From: Candidatus Accumulibacter vicinus | Lineage (GTDB): Bacteria > Pseudomonadota > Gammaproteobacteria > Burkholderiales > Rhodocyclaceae | Length of the DNA: 51,910 nucleotides | Direction of reading: 5' to 3' | Assembly: GCA_002425405.1 (NCBI GenBank) | Contig: DIME01000049.1 | Location: forward strand, 41,821-93,730 | Shown: one piece after another, positions 32,847 to 41,333 of the stretch | Layout: every line of letters begins with the position of its first letter | Numbering within the stretch: position 1 is the stretch's first letter | Notes under the pieces: model-generated | Databases searched by the model: none | Told to the model about the DNA's origin: nothing | What the model saw: the letters and a program-made list of their open reading frames with translations, nothing else | Program-made: the position numbers and the translations under genes

Positions 32847-32874
32847 TTGTCGTCGTATTTTCCCGTGCTATAGT
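32847..32874 (+). promoter_or_regulatory. Putative promoter of nadB
   Basis: TTGTCG (32847-32852) and TATAGT (32869-32874) are 16 bp apart, giving a start near 32881. This makes the upstream TTG at 32874 an unlikely initiation codon for nadB and favours the TTG at 32904. Confidence 0.5.
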
Positions 32875-32903
32875 TGCAGCCCTTGTTGGCAGGACAGACT
32901 CTC

Positions 32904-34493
32904 TTGGCGCTTCGCTTCGACGTTCTCATCATTGGCAGTGGTCTGGCTGGACAAGCTGCAGCACTCCGGCTGGCAGCGACCCACAGGGTCGCCCTGGTCA
33001 GCAAGCGCAGCCTCGAAGACAGCGCGTCGAGCTGGGCGCAGGGCGGCATTGCGGCCGTGCTCGATAACCGCGATTCGATCGAGGCGCACATTCGCGACAC
33101 GATCACCGCCGGCGCCTTTCTCAATGACCCGCGAGCAACTCGCTTCGTCATCGAAAACGGTCGTCGCGCCGTCGACTGGCTGATTGCACAGGGCGTTCCC
33201 TTTACACGTGGTGATGACGGCTACCACCTGACTCGCGAGGGAGGTCATAGCGCACGGCGCGTGATTCACGTCGCTGACGCGACCGGCCTCGCGGTTCAGA
33301 ATACGCTGACCAGCTTGCTTCGCCAGCAACCGAACATTACCGTTCTCGAACAGCACATCGCCATCGACCTGATTACCGGTGACAAGCTGCGACTCGGGGA
33401 CCAGCGCTGCCATGGCGCCTATGTACTCGACAATGCCAGCGGTGAAGTCCTGACGCTGGGCGCAAGACACACCTTGATCGCTGCCGGTGGTGCCGGCAAA
33501 GTCTATCTCTACACGACCAATCCGGACACTTCGACCGGCGACGGCATCGCCATGGCCTGGCGTGCCGGCTGCCGTATCGCGAACATGGAGTTCATCCAGT
33601 TTCATCCCACCTGCCTCTACCATCCACAGGCCAAGTCCTTCCTGATCTCCGAGGCAGTGCGCGGCGAAGGCGGACGCCTGTTGCTGCCCGACGGCACCCG
33701 GTTCATGCCCTGGCACGATGCGCGCGCCGAACTTGCGCCCCGTGATGTGGTGGCCAGAGCGATCGATTTCGAGATGAAGAAGCGCGGCCTGGACTGCGTC
33801 TATCTGGACATCTCGCACAAATCAGCCGATTTTCTCGGCGAGCATTTCCCGAACATTCTGGCGCGCTGCCTTGACCTGGGAATCGACATTACCCGTCAGG
33901 CGATTCCGGTCGTTCCCGCCGCGCACTACACCTGTGGTGGCGTCGTCACCGATCTGCGGGCGCGCACCGACATCCCGGGCCTTTACGTCGCTGGCGAAGC
34001 TTCGTACTCCGGCCTGCACGGCGCCAATCGTCTGGCCAGCAATTCGCTGCTCGAATGCCTGGTATTTGCCGAAGCCGCGGCCAACGACATTCTCAAACAG
34101 CCTGCAAGAGATTTCCCGCCGCTTCCGCCCTGGGATGCCAGCCGCGTCAGCGATCCGGATGAAGAGATCGTGATTTCTCACAACTGGGATGAACTGCGCC
34201 GCTTCATGTGGGACTACGTCGGCATCGTCCGCACCACCAAGCGATTGCAGCGCGCACAGAACCGGATCCGCCTGCTGATGCGTGAAATCGACGATTTCTA
34301 CTCGCACTTCCGGGTCAGTCACGATTTGATTGAACTGCGCAACCTCGTGGTCACCGCAGACCTGATCATCCGCTGCGCGCTGCGGCGCCACGAAAGCCGG
34401 GGGCTGCACTTCAGTCGCAATTATCCGGAGACACTGCCGCACGCGCGCAACACCGTGATCAGACGTCGCCTGCGGTCTGATCGCCAGGATTGA
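32904..34493 (+). CDS. nadB: L-aspartate oxidase
   Basis: NadB is an FAD enzyme that oxidises aspartate to iminoaspartate, the first step of NAD synthesis. The product has the N-terminal dinucleotide fold (FDVLIIGSGLAGQAAAL), the substrate region HPTCLYHPQAKSFLISEAVRGEGG, AAHYTCGGV, and GEASYSGLHGANRLASNSLLE near residue 360. The start is a TTG at 32904 with AGGA about 10 nt upstream (529 aa); a TTG at 32874 would add ten residues but lies in the promoter's -10. Its last 35 bases overlap the convergent YgfX-like gene. nadA and nadC are not in the window. Confidence 0.95.
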   Translation: MALRFDVLIIGSGLAGQAAALRLAATHRVALVSKRSLEDSASSWAQGGIAAVLDNRDSIEAHIRDTITAGAFLNDPRATRFVIENGRRAVDWLIAQGVPFTRGDDGYHLTREGGHSARRVIHVADATGLAVQNTLTSLLRQQPNITVLEQHIAIDLITGDKLRLGDQRCHGAYVLDNASGEVLTLGARHTLIAAGGAGKVYLYTTNPDTSTGDGIAMAWRAGCRIANMEFIQFHPTCLYHPQAKSFLISEAVRGEGGRLLLPDGTRFMPWHDARAELAPRDVVARAIDFEMKKRGLDCVYLDISHKSADFLGEHFPNILARCLDLGIDITRQAIPVVPAAHYTCGGVVTDLRARTDIPGLYVAGEASYSGLHGANRLASNSLLECLVFAEAAANDILKQPARDFPPLPPWDASRVSDPDEEIVISHNWDELRRFMWDYVGIVRTTKRLQRAQNRIRLLMREIDDFYSHFRVSHDLIELRNLVVTADLIIRCALRRHESRGLHFSRNYPETLPHARNTVIRRRLRSDRQD

Positions 34494-34902
34494 CACGGAC
34501 ACGCCAACGCAACCACAAGCGCAGCAGGCGGAATTGCTCTGCCGGCATGCTGTCGGGCAGCAGGACCAAGCTAGGCAACCGACCGCGATCGTCATTCCGT
34601 ATGCGCACGACGATCAACTGGCTGAACACGGTGGTGTCGGCTTGCGGCGAGACGAACATGGAATCGCCGTCGCCGGACAGTAGGGTCAGTGCACCGTCCT
34701 CACCGAGGCGCAAGCCGACGATTCTCGACGGTCGCAGCGCGTGCCATAGCGACAGCGCAATGATCAGCAGCAGCCAGTGGCGTGTTGTCGCCGCTGGCCA
34801 GGGCAGAACCCACAGACAAGCGCCTGCCAGAGCATGCAGCAAGACCATCAGAAAGGACAGGAAACGCGAGCGGCGCAGCTCGATATTGATCGGGAATTGC
34901 AC
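34459..34902 (-). CDS. YgfX-like small membrane protein
   Basis: The 147-aa product has two adjacent hydrophobic segments (MVLLHALAGACLWVLPWP and HWLLLIIALSLWHAL, about 19-55) and a soluble C-terminal part with LRLGEDGALTLL and LRLWLRWRVRV near the end. This layout and its position by nadB match the YgfX/CptA family, which in enterobacteria pairs with the SdhE-like antitoxin and affects cell division proteins; no partner is visible here. It converges on nadB with 35 bp of overlap. Confidence 0.65.
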   Translation of the reverse strand: MQFPINIELRRSRFLSFLMVLLHALAGACLWVLPWPAATTRHWLLLIIALSLWHALRPSRIVGLRLGEDGALTLLSGDGDSMFVSPQADTTVFSQLIVVRIRNDDRGRLPSLVLLPDSMPAEQFRLLRLWLRWRVRVNPGDQTAGDV

Positions 34903-34929
34903 GCTATCGCAGCAGCACGACCGCCCTAT

Positions 34930-34960
34930 CCTGGGTGCCGCCCCGGGAGCGGTACCCAGG
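34930..34960 (-). terminator. Strong hairpin directly after fabF
   Basis: CCTGGGTGCCG (34930-34940) and CGGTACCCAGG (34950-34960) form an 11-bp stem with one G-T pair around a 9-nt loop, 2 nt past the fabF stop. No T-run follows in the minus-strand direction, so it may be a Rho-independent terminator lacking the U-tail or a 3' stabiliser. Confidence 0.55.
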
Positions 34961-34962
34961 AT

Positions 34963-36201
34963 CTAGAGGCGTTTGAAAGCAACGGTAGCGTTGGTACCAC
35001 CAAATCCGAAGGAGTTCGAGATCCCGACGTCGATCTTCATCTGACGCGCCGTGTTGGCACAGTAATCCAGGTCGCAGGACTCATCCTGGTTGAAAATATT
35101 GATCGTCGGTGGCGAAACCTGATGGTAGATCGCCAGGATGGTAAACAGGGCCTCGATACCGCCTGCGGCACCCAACAGATGGCCAGTCATCGACTTGGTC
35201 GAATTGACTACCAACTTGCGCGCATGCTCGCCGAAAGCCCGCTTGACGGCAACGGTCTCGGCCTTGTCGCCGAGCGGTGTCGAAGTCCCGTGTGCATTGA
35301 TATACTGCACTTGATCCACATTCAGTCCGGCATTTTGCAAGGTGTTTACCATGCAACGCGCTGCACCTTCTCCGTCTTCGCAGGGTGCGGTCATGTGGTG
35401 GGCATCTGAACTCATGCCGAAGCCCGCGAGTTCACAGTAAATCCGGGCGCCACGCGCTTTTGCATGCGCATACTCCTCGAGAACCACGACGCCGGCCCCT
35501 TCACCGAGCACAAAGCCGTCGCGGTCCCTGTCCCACGGCCGGCTTGCCGTCTGCGGATCGTCGTTGCGCGTCGAAAGGGCGCGCGGTGCACAGAAACCGC
35601 CCAAGCCGAGTTTCGAGATACAGCCTTCGGACCCGCCGGCAATCATGATGTCCGCATCACCGTATTCGATCAGACGACCAGCATCACCGATGCTGTGCGT
35701 GCCCGTCGCACAGGCACTGACCAGCGAGATGTTGGGGCCTTTGTAACCACACATGATCGACAGGTTACCGGAGATCATGTTGATGATCGAACCGGGAACA
35801 AAAAACGGCGAAATCTTGCGCACGCCGCCTGCAGCAAAGTCGTCACAGGTGTTTTCGATCATCGGCAGGCCGCCAATCCCCGAACCAATCGACACCCCAA
35901 CCCGCTCCGGCGCCACAGGCTGCGCATCGAGGCCGGCATCCCGTATGGCTTGCAGTCCCGCCGCCATTCCATAATGGATGAAGACGTCCATCCGGCGCGC
36001 TTCTTTTGGCGAGAGATACTGGCCAACATCAAAATCACGCACCTCACCAGCAATGTGCACGGGGAAGCCGGTTACATCGAAACGGGTTACCCGGCCAATT
36101 CCCGAGCGTCCCGCAAGAATGTTCTGCCAGGCTTCTGCGACGGAATTACCAACCGGAGAAATGATGCCTAGGCCTGTGATGACGACTCTGCGACGTGCCA
36201 A
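34963..36201 (-). CDS. fabF: Beta-ketoacyl-ACP synthase II
   Basis: FabF condenses malonyl-ACP with a growing acyl-ACP. The 412-aa product (from the TTG at 36201, with GGAG upstream) has the catalytic cysteine in SACATGTHSIGDA and the two histidines in NAHGTSTPLGD and NSTKSMTGHLLGAAG. The TTG start gives RRRVVITGLGIISPVGN close to the N-terminus, as in E. coli FabF (413 aa); an ATG at 36225 would add MYRSSESK but has a distant SD. It follows acpP across 107 bp. A hairpin follows its stop. Confidence 0.95.
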   Translation of the reverse strand: MARRRVVITGLGIISPVGNSVAEAWQNILAGRSGIGRVTRFDVTGFPVHIAGEVRDFDVGQYLSPKEARRMDVFIHYGMAAGLQAIRDAGLDAQPVAPERVGVSIGSGIGGLPMIENTCDDFAAGGVRKISPFFVPGSIINMISGNLSIMCGYKGPNISLVSACATGTHSIGDAGRLIEYGDADIMIAGGSEGCISKLGLGGFCAPRALSTRNDDPQTASRPWDRDRDGFVLGEGAGVVVLEEYAHAKARGARIYCELAGFGMSSDAHHMTAPCEDGEGAARCMVNTLQNAGLNVDQVQYINAHGTSTPLGDKAETVAVKRAFGEHARKLVVNSTKSMTGHLLGAAGGIEALFTILAIYHQVSPPTINIFNQDESCDLDYCANTARQMKIDVGISNSFGFGGTNATVAFKRL

Positions 36202-36308
36202 CTTGGACTCCGACGATCGATACATGTGGAAAAGGGGATTCCCTCTTCACTCATCCACCCTGCCGGACGCTGCCACTACAGGGAGCTGTCCGCAGGGATC
36301 CTGGTCGA

Positions 36309-36545
36309 TTACTTCTTGTGAGCGGTCACATAGTCGATGGCCTGCTGCACAGTGGTGATTTTTTCAGCTTCATCGTCCGGAATCTCGCACTCGAACTCCT
36401 CTTCCAGCGCCATCACCAGTTCCACCGTGTCCAGCGAATCAGCACCAAGATCATCGACAAACGAAGATTCGTTCTTGATGTCCGCTTCATTGACACCGAG
36501 TTGTTCTGCGACGATCTTTTTGACACGCTGCTCAATATTTTCCAT
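36309..36545 (-). CDS. acpP: Acyl carrier protein
   Basis: ACP carries growing acyl chains on a phosphopantetheine arm. The 78-aa product (MENIEQRVKKIVAEQLG) has the attachment serine in DDLGADSLDTVEL and the acidic helix II/III typical of ACP. AGGAAG lies 8 nt upstream of ATG 36545; the ORF opens six codons earlier but the family start is here. A promoter at 36590-36618 suggests it has its own transcript as well as read-through from fabG. Confidence 0.97.
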   Translation of the reverse strand: MENIEQRVKKIVAEQLGVNEADIKNESSFVDDLGADSLDTVELVMALEEEFECEIPDDEAEKITTVQQAIDYVTAHKK

Positions 36546-36589
36546 CAAAGTCTTCCTTCTCAAGGTTCAAATGTAAAACAAAACACACC

Positions 36590-36618
36590 ATTCTAACAAA
36601 ACGGCTGCAAGTTACCAA
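36590..36618 (-). promoter_or_regulatory. Putative promoter of acpP
   Basis: On the minus strand TTGGTA (36613-36618) and TAGAAT (36590-36595) are 17 bp apart, and the predicted start is about 38 nt before acpP. It lies in the gap after fabG, so acpP-fabF may be expressed apart from the upstream fab genes. Confidence 0.6.
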
Positions 36619-36653
36619 TTACCAATGATCACGCCTAGGTCGCCCAGGGTTAC

Positions 36654-37394
36654 TCAACCCATGAACATGCCACCGTTAACGTGCATGGTTGTACCGGTGA
36701 CATAAGCCGCCCCCGCTGACGCCAGAAAAGCCACCGCTGCGGCTACTTCATGGGCCGCTCCGAAGCGACCGAGCGGAACATTCACGAGCAGTGCTGCCCT
36801 CTGCTTGTCGTCGAGTGCCCTCGTCATATCCGTATCGATCAGCCCGGGCGCCACGCAATTGACGGTAATATTGCGACTGGCGAGCTCTCGCGCCAGTGCC
36901 CGGCTCATGCCGGCGACGCCAGCCTTGGCGGCGCAGTAATTCGCCTGACCGGAATTGCCGGCATGACCGACGACCGAGGTGACGTTGATGATCCGCCCGT
37001 ACCTGGCCTTGATCATGCCACGCATGACCGCCCTGGAAAGCCGGAAAACGGCTTTCAGGTCAGTCTCGAGGACGGTGTCCCACTCGTCGTCCTTGAGACG
37101 CAACGCGAGGTTGTCGCGAGTAATACCGGCGTTGTTGATCAGGATCGATACCGGGCCATAGGTCTTCTCGATATGGCCGACCAGGGCATCAACCTGTCCG
37201 GCATCGCGCACCTCCAGGAGCGCTCCCTCACCCTGGTGGCCGGCGTCGTTCAGGCATGCTGCGATTCTTGCCGCGCCTTCGGGGCTGGTTGCCGTCCCGA
37301 TCACGGTCGCTCCCAGGCGACCCAGTTCCAGTGCGATTGCCTGACCGATACCCCGTGACGCGCCGGTCACCAGGGCCACTTGTCCTTCGAGCAT
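36654..37394 (-). CDS. fabG: 3-oxoacyl-ACP reductase
   Basis: FabG is the NADPH-dependent ketoreductase of fatty acid elongation. The 246-aa product has the SDR cofactor motif GASRGIGQAIA, NNAGITRDNL, and the catalytic Ser-Tyr-Lys set in NVTSVVGHAGNSGQANYCAAKAG. The C-terminal YVTGTTMHVNGGMFM completes it. It follows fabD by 5 nt, so it is the next gene in the fabH-fabD-fabG run. Confidence 0.96.
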   Translation of the reverse strand: MLEGQVALVTGASRGIGQAIALELGRLGATVIGTATSPEGAARIAACLNDAGHQGEGALLEVRDAGQVDALVGHIEKTYGPVSILINNAGITRDNLALRLKDDEWDTVLETDLKAVFRLSRAVMRGMIKARYGRIINVTSVVGHAGNSGQANYCAAKAGVAGMSRALARELASRNITVNCVAPGLIDTDMTRALDDKQRAALLVNVPLGRFGAAHEVAAAVAFLASAGAAYVTGTTMHVNGGMFMG

Positions 37395-37399
37395 GGTGC

Positions 37400-38341
37400 T
37401 TACTCCAGGTTGGTGACGGCAGCTTCCATCGCTGCCCGATCAGCCAGTGCGATACTCGTCAACTGGTCTGCACAGCGCTTGCTGAGGCCCGCCAGAACCT
37501 TGCCAGGTCCGCACTCGGCGACGGTCCTGATGTCCATGGCGGCCATTTTTCGGATCGTTTCGACCCAGCGCACCGGTGAGTACGCCTGCCGAACCAGAGC
37601 ATCCTTGATCCGGTCGGGGTCCGATTCGATCGCCACATCCACATTGTTGATGACCGGGATCTGTGCTGTGGCGAAGTTCAACTCGGCCAGCCGGGTGGCC
37701 AGCCTGGCAGCTGCCGGCCGCATCAGCGAGGAGTGAAAGGGCGCGGAAACCGGCAGCAGCAGCGCGCGCTTGGCGCCACGCGCCTTGCATTCGGCGCAGG
37801 CACGTTCCACTGCCGCTTTGCTGCCGGCAATGACGGTCTGCCCGGGCCCATTGTAATTGACCGGTTCAACCACCTCGGCAGCGCTGCCTGCTGCCCTGGC
37901 TTCGGCACAGGCTTCGGCAATCTTGTCGTCATCGAGGCCAAGAACGGCGGCCATGGCCCCCTCGCCTGCAGGGACCGCTTCCTGCATTGCCGTTGCACGC
38001 AGGCGAACCAGGGGCACGGCATCCTTGAAGGCGATCACACCGGCAACCACCAGCGCGGTGTATTCGCCGAGGCTGTGCCCGGCAACGACTGTCGGCAGCT
38101 TGCCGCCCATGTCGAGCCACAGGCGATAGACCGCCACGCCGGCGCTCAGCATCACGGGCTGCGTATTAATGGTCTGGGCCAGGGCTTCTGCCGGGCCTTC
38201 GGCAAGCAATTGCCAGAGATCCTGGTCAAGCGCCGCCGATGCCTCGGCGAAAGTGGCACGTACCACCGCAGAGTCGCCATAGGCTGCCATCATTGCCACT
38301 GCCTGCGACCCCTGACCGGGAAAAACCAACGCGAAAGTCAT
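37400..38341 (-). CDS. fabD: Malonyl-CoA:ACP transacylase
   Basis: FabD loads malonate onto ACP. The 313-aa product has the N-terminal FPGQGSQAVAMM and the nucleophile serine in GHSLGEYTALV (about 92), with the catalytic histidine in SAPFHSSLMRP. Length is normal (about 310). It lies between fabG (5 nt) and the repeat-containing gap downstream of fabH, so its own promoter may lie in that gap. Confidence 0.96.
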   Translation of the reverse strand: MTFALVFPGQGSQAVAMMAAYGDSAVVRATFAEASAALDQDLWQLLAEGPAEALAQTINTQPVMLSAGVAVYRLWLDMGGKLPTVVAGHSLGEYTALVVAGVIAFKDAVPLVRLRATAMQEAVPAGEGAMAAVLGLDDDKIAEACAEARAAGSAAEVVEPVNYNGPGQTVIAGSKAAVERACAECKARGAKRALLLPVSAPFHSSLMRPAAARLATRLAELNFATAQIPVINNVDVAIESDPDRIKDALVRQAYSPVRWVETIRKMAAMDIRTVAECGPGKVLAGLSKRCADQLTSIALADRAAMEAAVTNLE

Positions 38342-38357
38342 GCAATACTTCCTTTAA

Positions 38358-38474
38358 TTTGAAAGTCGCGTCAGCGACTCACGAATCTCCCCTCCCCACT
38401 TGCGGAGGAGGAGTCGGGGGAGAGGGAAAAGGTCATGACTTTCATGATCGGGGGTGCCTGGACAAGTCATGACC
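38358..38474 (+). repeat. Dispersed intergenic repeat, copy 3 (block A, spacer, block B)
   Basis: Block A (38358-38385) matches the one at 9555, including GTCGC-GTCA-GCGAC. The spacer is a C-run/G-run hairpin. Block B (38431-38474) starts GGTCATGAC and ends GTCATGACC, an inverted repeat of 9 bp, with GGTGCCTGGACAA between, as at 42661. The element fills nearly all of the fabD-fabH gap and ends at the fabH stop. Confidence 0.65.
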
Positions 38475-38475
38475 G

Positions 38476-39435
38476 TCAGAGTTCAAGCAGAACTGCGCCC
38501 CAGGTAAAGCCACCGCCCACCCCTTCGAGCATGATCTTCTGTCCGGCCTCTATGCGTCGATCACGAATGGCTACATCCAGAGCCAGAGGAACCGAGGCGG
38601 CCGAGGTATTGCCATGCCGGTCAACGGTGACAATGACCTTGCTCATCGGCATTTTCATTCTTTTGGCCGTGGCTTCAAGGATGCGAATATTGGCCTGGTG
38701 CGGAATCAGCCAGTCGATCTCTGGCGAGGCAATGCCTGCCGCCTGACAGCACTCCTCGCCAACTTCCGCAAGGACACGCACGGCAAACTTGAACACCGCC
38801 TGCCCATCCATCCGCAGGAAAGGATCGCCCGTGACCCGGCCGCCGCTGACGCTACCCGGAACCGACAGGATGCCGTGGTGCGCGCCGTCGGCATGCAGGG
38901 CGGTTGCCAGGATTCCTGCTCGATCAGATGCCTCCAGTACCACTGCGCCGGCACCATCGCCGAATAACACGCAGGTGGTGCGATCAGACCAGTCGAGAAT
39001 GTGCGAGAAGACCTCGGCTCCGACCACCAAAGCCCGTTGATGACTGCCTGAACGGATGAACTTGTCGGCAATCGCCAGCGCGTAGACGAAGCCGCTGCAA
39101 ACCGCTTGCACGTCAAACGTCGTAGCACCATGGTTCCCCAGTTTGCCCTGTAGCAAGCAAGCGGTACTCGGAAAAATATAATCCGGGGTCGAGGTCGCCA
39201 CAATGATCAGGTCCAGATCGGAGGCCTCAAGGCCTGCGGCAGTCAGCGCCCGATGGCTCGCCTCCAGGCCCAGATCACTGGAGGTCTCGCCGTTGTCCGC
39301 GAGATGACGGTACCGTATCCCGGTGCGACTGGTAATCCAGTCATCGTTGGTTTCGATGCCACGGCGCACGAGATCGTCGTTGCTGATGGGGAGGCCGGGC
39401 AGAAAACTGCCAGTCCCGGTAATGCGGGAGAACAT
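38476..39435 (-). CDS. fabH: Beta-ketoacyl-ACP synthase III
   Basis: FabH starts fatty acid chains by condensing acetyl-CoA with malonyl-ACP. The product (319 aa from ATG 39435) has the catalytic cysteine in QAVCSGFVYALA, histidine in LIPHQANIRI and asparagine in GNTSAASVPLAL. The ATG is 1 nt beyond the plsX stop, so translation is coupled. The open frame extends upstream into plsX, but that part is a shadow. The dispersed repeat follows its stop. Confidence 0.96.
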   Translation of the reverse strand: MFSRITGTGSFLPGLPISNDDLVRRGIETNDDWITSRTGIRYRHLADNGETSSDLGLEASHRALTAAGLEASDLDLIIVATSTPDYIFPSTACLLQGKLGNHGATTFDVQAVCSGFVYALAIADKFIRSGSHQRALVVGAEVFSHILDWSDRTTCVLFGDGAGAVVLEASDRAGILATALHADGAHHGILSVPGSVSGGRVTGDPFLRMDGQAVFKFAVRVLAEVGEECCQAAGIASPEIDWLIPHQANIRILEATAKRMKMPMSKVIVTVDRHGNTSAASVPLALDVAIRDRRIEAGQKIMLEGVGGGFTWGAVLLEL

Positions 39436-39436
39436 G

Positions 39437-40450
39437 TTAGGCGGTCTCCTGAAGCGGTTGTTGCTGCGCAATGCGTTCGCTGATGCGAGCCAGAACGCCA
39501 CTGCTGGCCTCTTCTGCGGCACGCTGCAGCGCACGCGTAAAAGCCAGGACATCAGCCGATCCATGGCTCTTGACGACGATACCCTTCAAGCCGAGCAGGG
39601 TGGCTCCGTTGTACTGGCGGTGGTCAACCCGTTTTTTGAACTTGTTGAGCACTGGCATGGCGACCACCGCCGCCAGCTTGGTAAACAGATTTCGCCGGAA
39701 TTCCTGCCGCAGAAAAGTAGCCAGCAGTTGTGCCAGACCTTCCGACGCCTTCAGCGTGACATTGCCGACAAAGCCATCGCAAACAATGACGTCTGCCTCG
39801 CCTTTGTAGAGTCCGTCACCTTCGATATTGCCGACAAAATTCAAGCCCGACCCCCAGAGCAACTCGGCAGCCCGCTTCGCGACATCATTGCCCTTGATGT
39901 CTTCCTCGCCGATGTTGAGAATCCCGACTGTTGGTCGATCCCGATGCTCGATGGCAGAAACCAACGAGGCGCCCATGATGCCAAATTGCAGCAGATGCAC
40001 GGGACTGCAATCCACATTGGCACCGAGATCAAGCACATGCGTATGCCCGGTGAGCGTCGGCAGCACTGCACAGATCGCCGGCCGATCGATACCAGGCAGC
40101 ATCTTCAGGACGAATCGGGAAATGGCCATCAGCGCGCCGGTGTTTCCGGCCGAAACACAGGCATCCGCTTCCCCCTGTTTGACCAGGTTGATGGCGACAC
40201 GCATCGACGAATCTTTCTTGGTACGCAGCGTCAGCGCCGGCGACTCATCCATCGTCACCACTTCCGTGGCATGGCGTACGGTAATCCGACCGGCCGCGGC
40301 GTCGCCCAGGAAAGGACGAATGCTCTCGGTCAGACCCACCAGAATGACGCGCACATCAGAATGATCGCGTACGAACTGGATTGCTGCCGGAACGGTCACG
40401 CGGGGACCATGGTCCCCTCCCATGCAGTCGATGGCAACGGTAATGGTCAT
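39437..40450 (-). CDS. plsX: Phosphate acyltransferase PlsX
   Basis: PlsX makes acyl-phosphate from acyl-ACP for phospholipid synthesis. The 337-aa product begins TITVAIDCMGGDHGPRVTVPAA and contains SAGNTGALM, GIDRPAICAVLP and the VICDGFVGNVTLKASEG segment. ATG 40450 gives the family start; the ORF reaches back to 40474. It lies after rpmF by 63 nt and before fabH by 1 nt, the standard rpmF-plsX-fabH order. Confidence 0.95.
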   Translation of the reverse strand: MTITVAIDCMGGDHGPRVTVPAAIQFVRDHSDVRVILVGLTESIRPFLGDAAAGRITVRHATEVVTMDESPALTLRTKKDSSMRVAINLVKQGEADACVSAGNTGALMAISRFVLKMLPGIDRPAICAVLPTLTGHTHVLDLGANVDCSPVHLLQFGIMGASLVSAIEHRDRPTVGILNIGEEDIKGNDVAKRAAELLWGSGLNFVGNIEGDGLYKGEADVIVCDGFVGNVTLKASEGLAQLLATFLRQEFRRNLFTKLAAVVAMPVLNKFKKRVDHRQYNGATLLGLKGIVVKSHGSADVLAFTRALQRAAEEASSGVLARISERIAQQQPLQETA

Positions 40451-40513
40451 GCGCTGGCCGATCAGGGCTGGCAACTCAAGATCACGGGAAGGAGCCCACC
40501 CAATCCCGAAGAA

Positions 40514-40693
40514 TCATTCGCCGGCGCTTTTGATGACCTTCTTGCCCCGATAAAAACCCGTTGGGCTGACGTGGTGACGCAGATGGACCTCGCCCGTCGT
40601 CGGCTCGATGGCCAAGGGCATGCCGCTCAAGGAATCGTGCGCACGATGCATGCCACGCTTGGAAGGGGATTTCTTGTTCTGTTGCACAGCCAT
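40514..40693 (-). CDS. rpmF: 50S ribosomal protein L32
   Basis: L32 is a small basic protein of the large subunit. The 59-aa product starts MAVQQNKKSPSKRGMHRAHDSL, the classic N-terminus, and continues TTGEVHLRHHVSPTGFYRGKKV. It lacks the four cysteines of the zinc-binding form, so it is a C- (zinc-independent) L32. AGGAG is 8 nt before the ATG. It lies between yceD and plsX. Confidence 0.95.
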   Translation of the reverse strand: MAVQQNKKSPSKRGMHRAHDSLSGMPLAIEPTTGEVHLRHHVSPTGFYRGKKVIKSAGE

Positions 40694-40714
40694 CACGAAC
40701 TCCTAGAATCAAAC

Positions 40715-41218
40715 TTACTCGGCCTTGTCCTGCAGGCCGGCCAATACTGAAAACGGCGACACTTTTGCCGACTCCCGAGCAGCTCCAGGCGGGAGACAAT
40801 CGTCGTGACGCGGTGCGATCGGAAGAGCAAGCAGAATTTCATCCTCGATCAATACGGCAATATCGAGTTCCTTCTGATTGGGTAGAAAGTCCCTGGAGTC
40901 ATCCTCCAGCTCATCCTGCGTCAGGTCGCCGTCGCTATCGATAAATTCAAGCAGGCTACGTACCGCGATCGGATGCTTAATCGCCTCAAGGCAGCGTTGA
41001 CAGCACAATGACATGACGCCGTCAACCTCCACCAGAAACTGTGGGCGATTGTAAGGCCCCATTTGCCCCTTGACCCGGTACGTCAGAAAGCCATCGGAAG
41101 CAGCTAACAAATCGAGCAATCGAGTCAATGTTGCGACCGGCAGCTCGCCTTGCAACAAACCTCCTTCATTTGCAAAAACCTGGCTGTCAATCACCTCGAT
41201 CACAACTCGTCGCGACAC
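40715..41218 (-). CDS. yceD: DUF177 (YceD) family protein
   Basis: YceD is a large-subunit-associated protein linked to 23S rRNA accumulation; its mechanism is not settled. The 167-aa product has GLLQGELPVATLTRLLDLL at the start and the zinc-type pair CCQRCLE (about 75) followed by an acidic region, as in the family. It lies directly before rpmF (20 nt). The first codon (GTG 41218) is 3 nt or so from the predicted transcript start, so a leaderless start or a GTG at 41203 is possible. Confidence 0.88.
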   Translation of the reverse strand: MSRRVVIEVIDSQVFANEGGLLQGELPVATLTRLLDLLAASDGFLTYRVKGQMGPYNRPQFLVEVDGVMSLCCQRCLEAIKHPIAVRSLLEFIDSDGDLTQDELEDDSRDFLPNQKELDIAVLIEDEILLALPIAPRHDDCLPPGAARESAKVSPFSVLAGLQDKAE

Positions 41219-41227
41219 AAGGGGCGC

Positions 41228-41256
41228 ATGATATTATCTTCGGCTTTTGAAGTCAA
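41228..41256 (-). promoter_or_regulatory. Putative sigma-70 promoter of the yceD-rpmF-plsX-fabH operon
   Basis: On the minus strand TTGACT (41251-41256) and TATCAT (41228-41233) are 17 bp apart, both one mismatch from consensus. Transcription would start about 41221, only a few bases before the proposed yceD start. It is divergent from maf. Confidence 0.65.
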
Positions 41257-41333
41257 AGTGGCGACGCTGCAAATCGTGGCATTCGCCGGTTTTTCCGCCT
41301 TGCTCACGTCTCCGCGCTGAAGTTGATCCGCCG

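Noticed and set aside
31586..33151. Open frame of 521 codons on the minus strand across galU and nadB
   Set aside because: Antisense to two conserved enzymes and has no family features.
39323..40750. Open frame of 475 codons on the plus strand across plsX, rpmF and yceD
   Set aside because: Antisense to three conserved genes and without recognisable domains.
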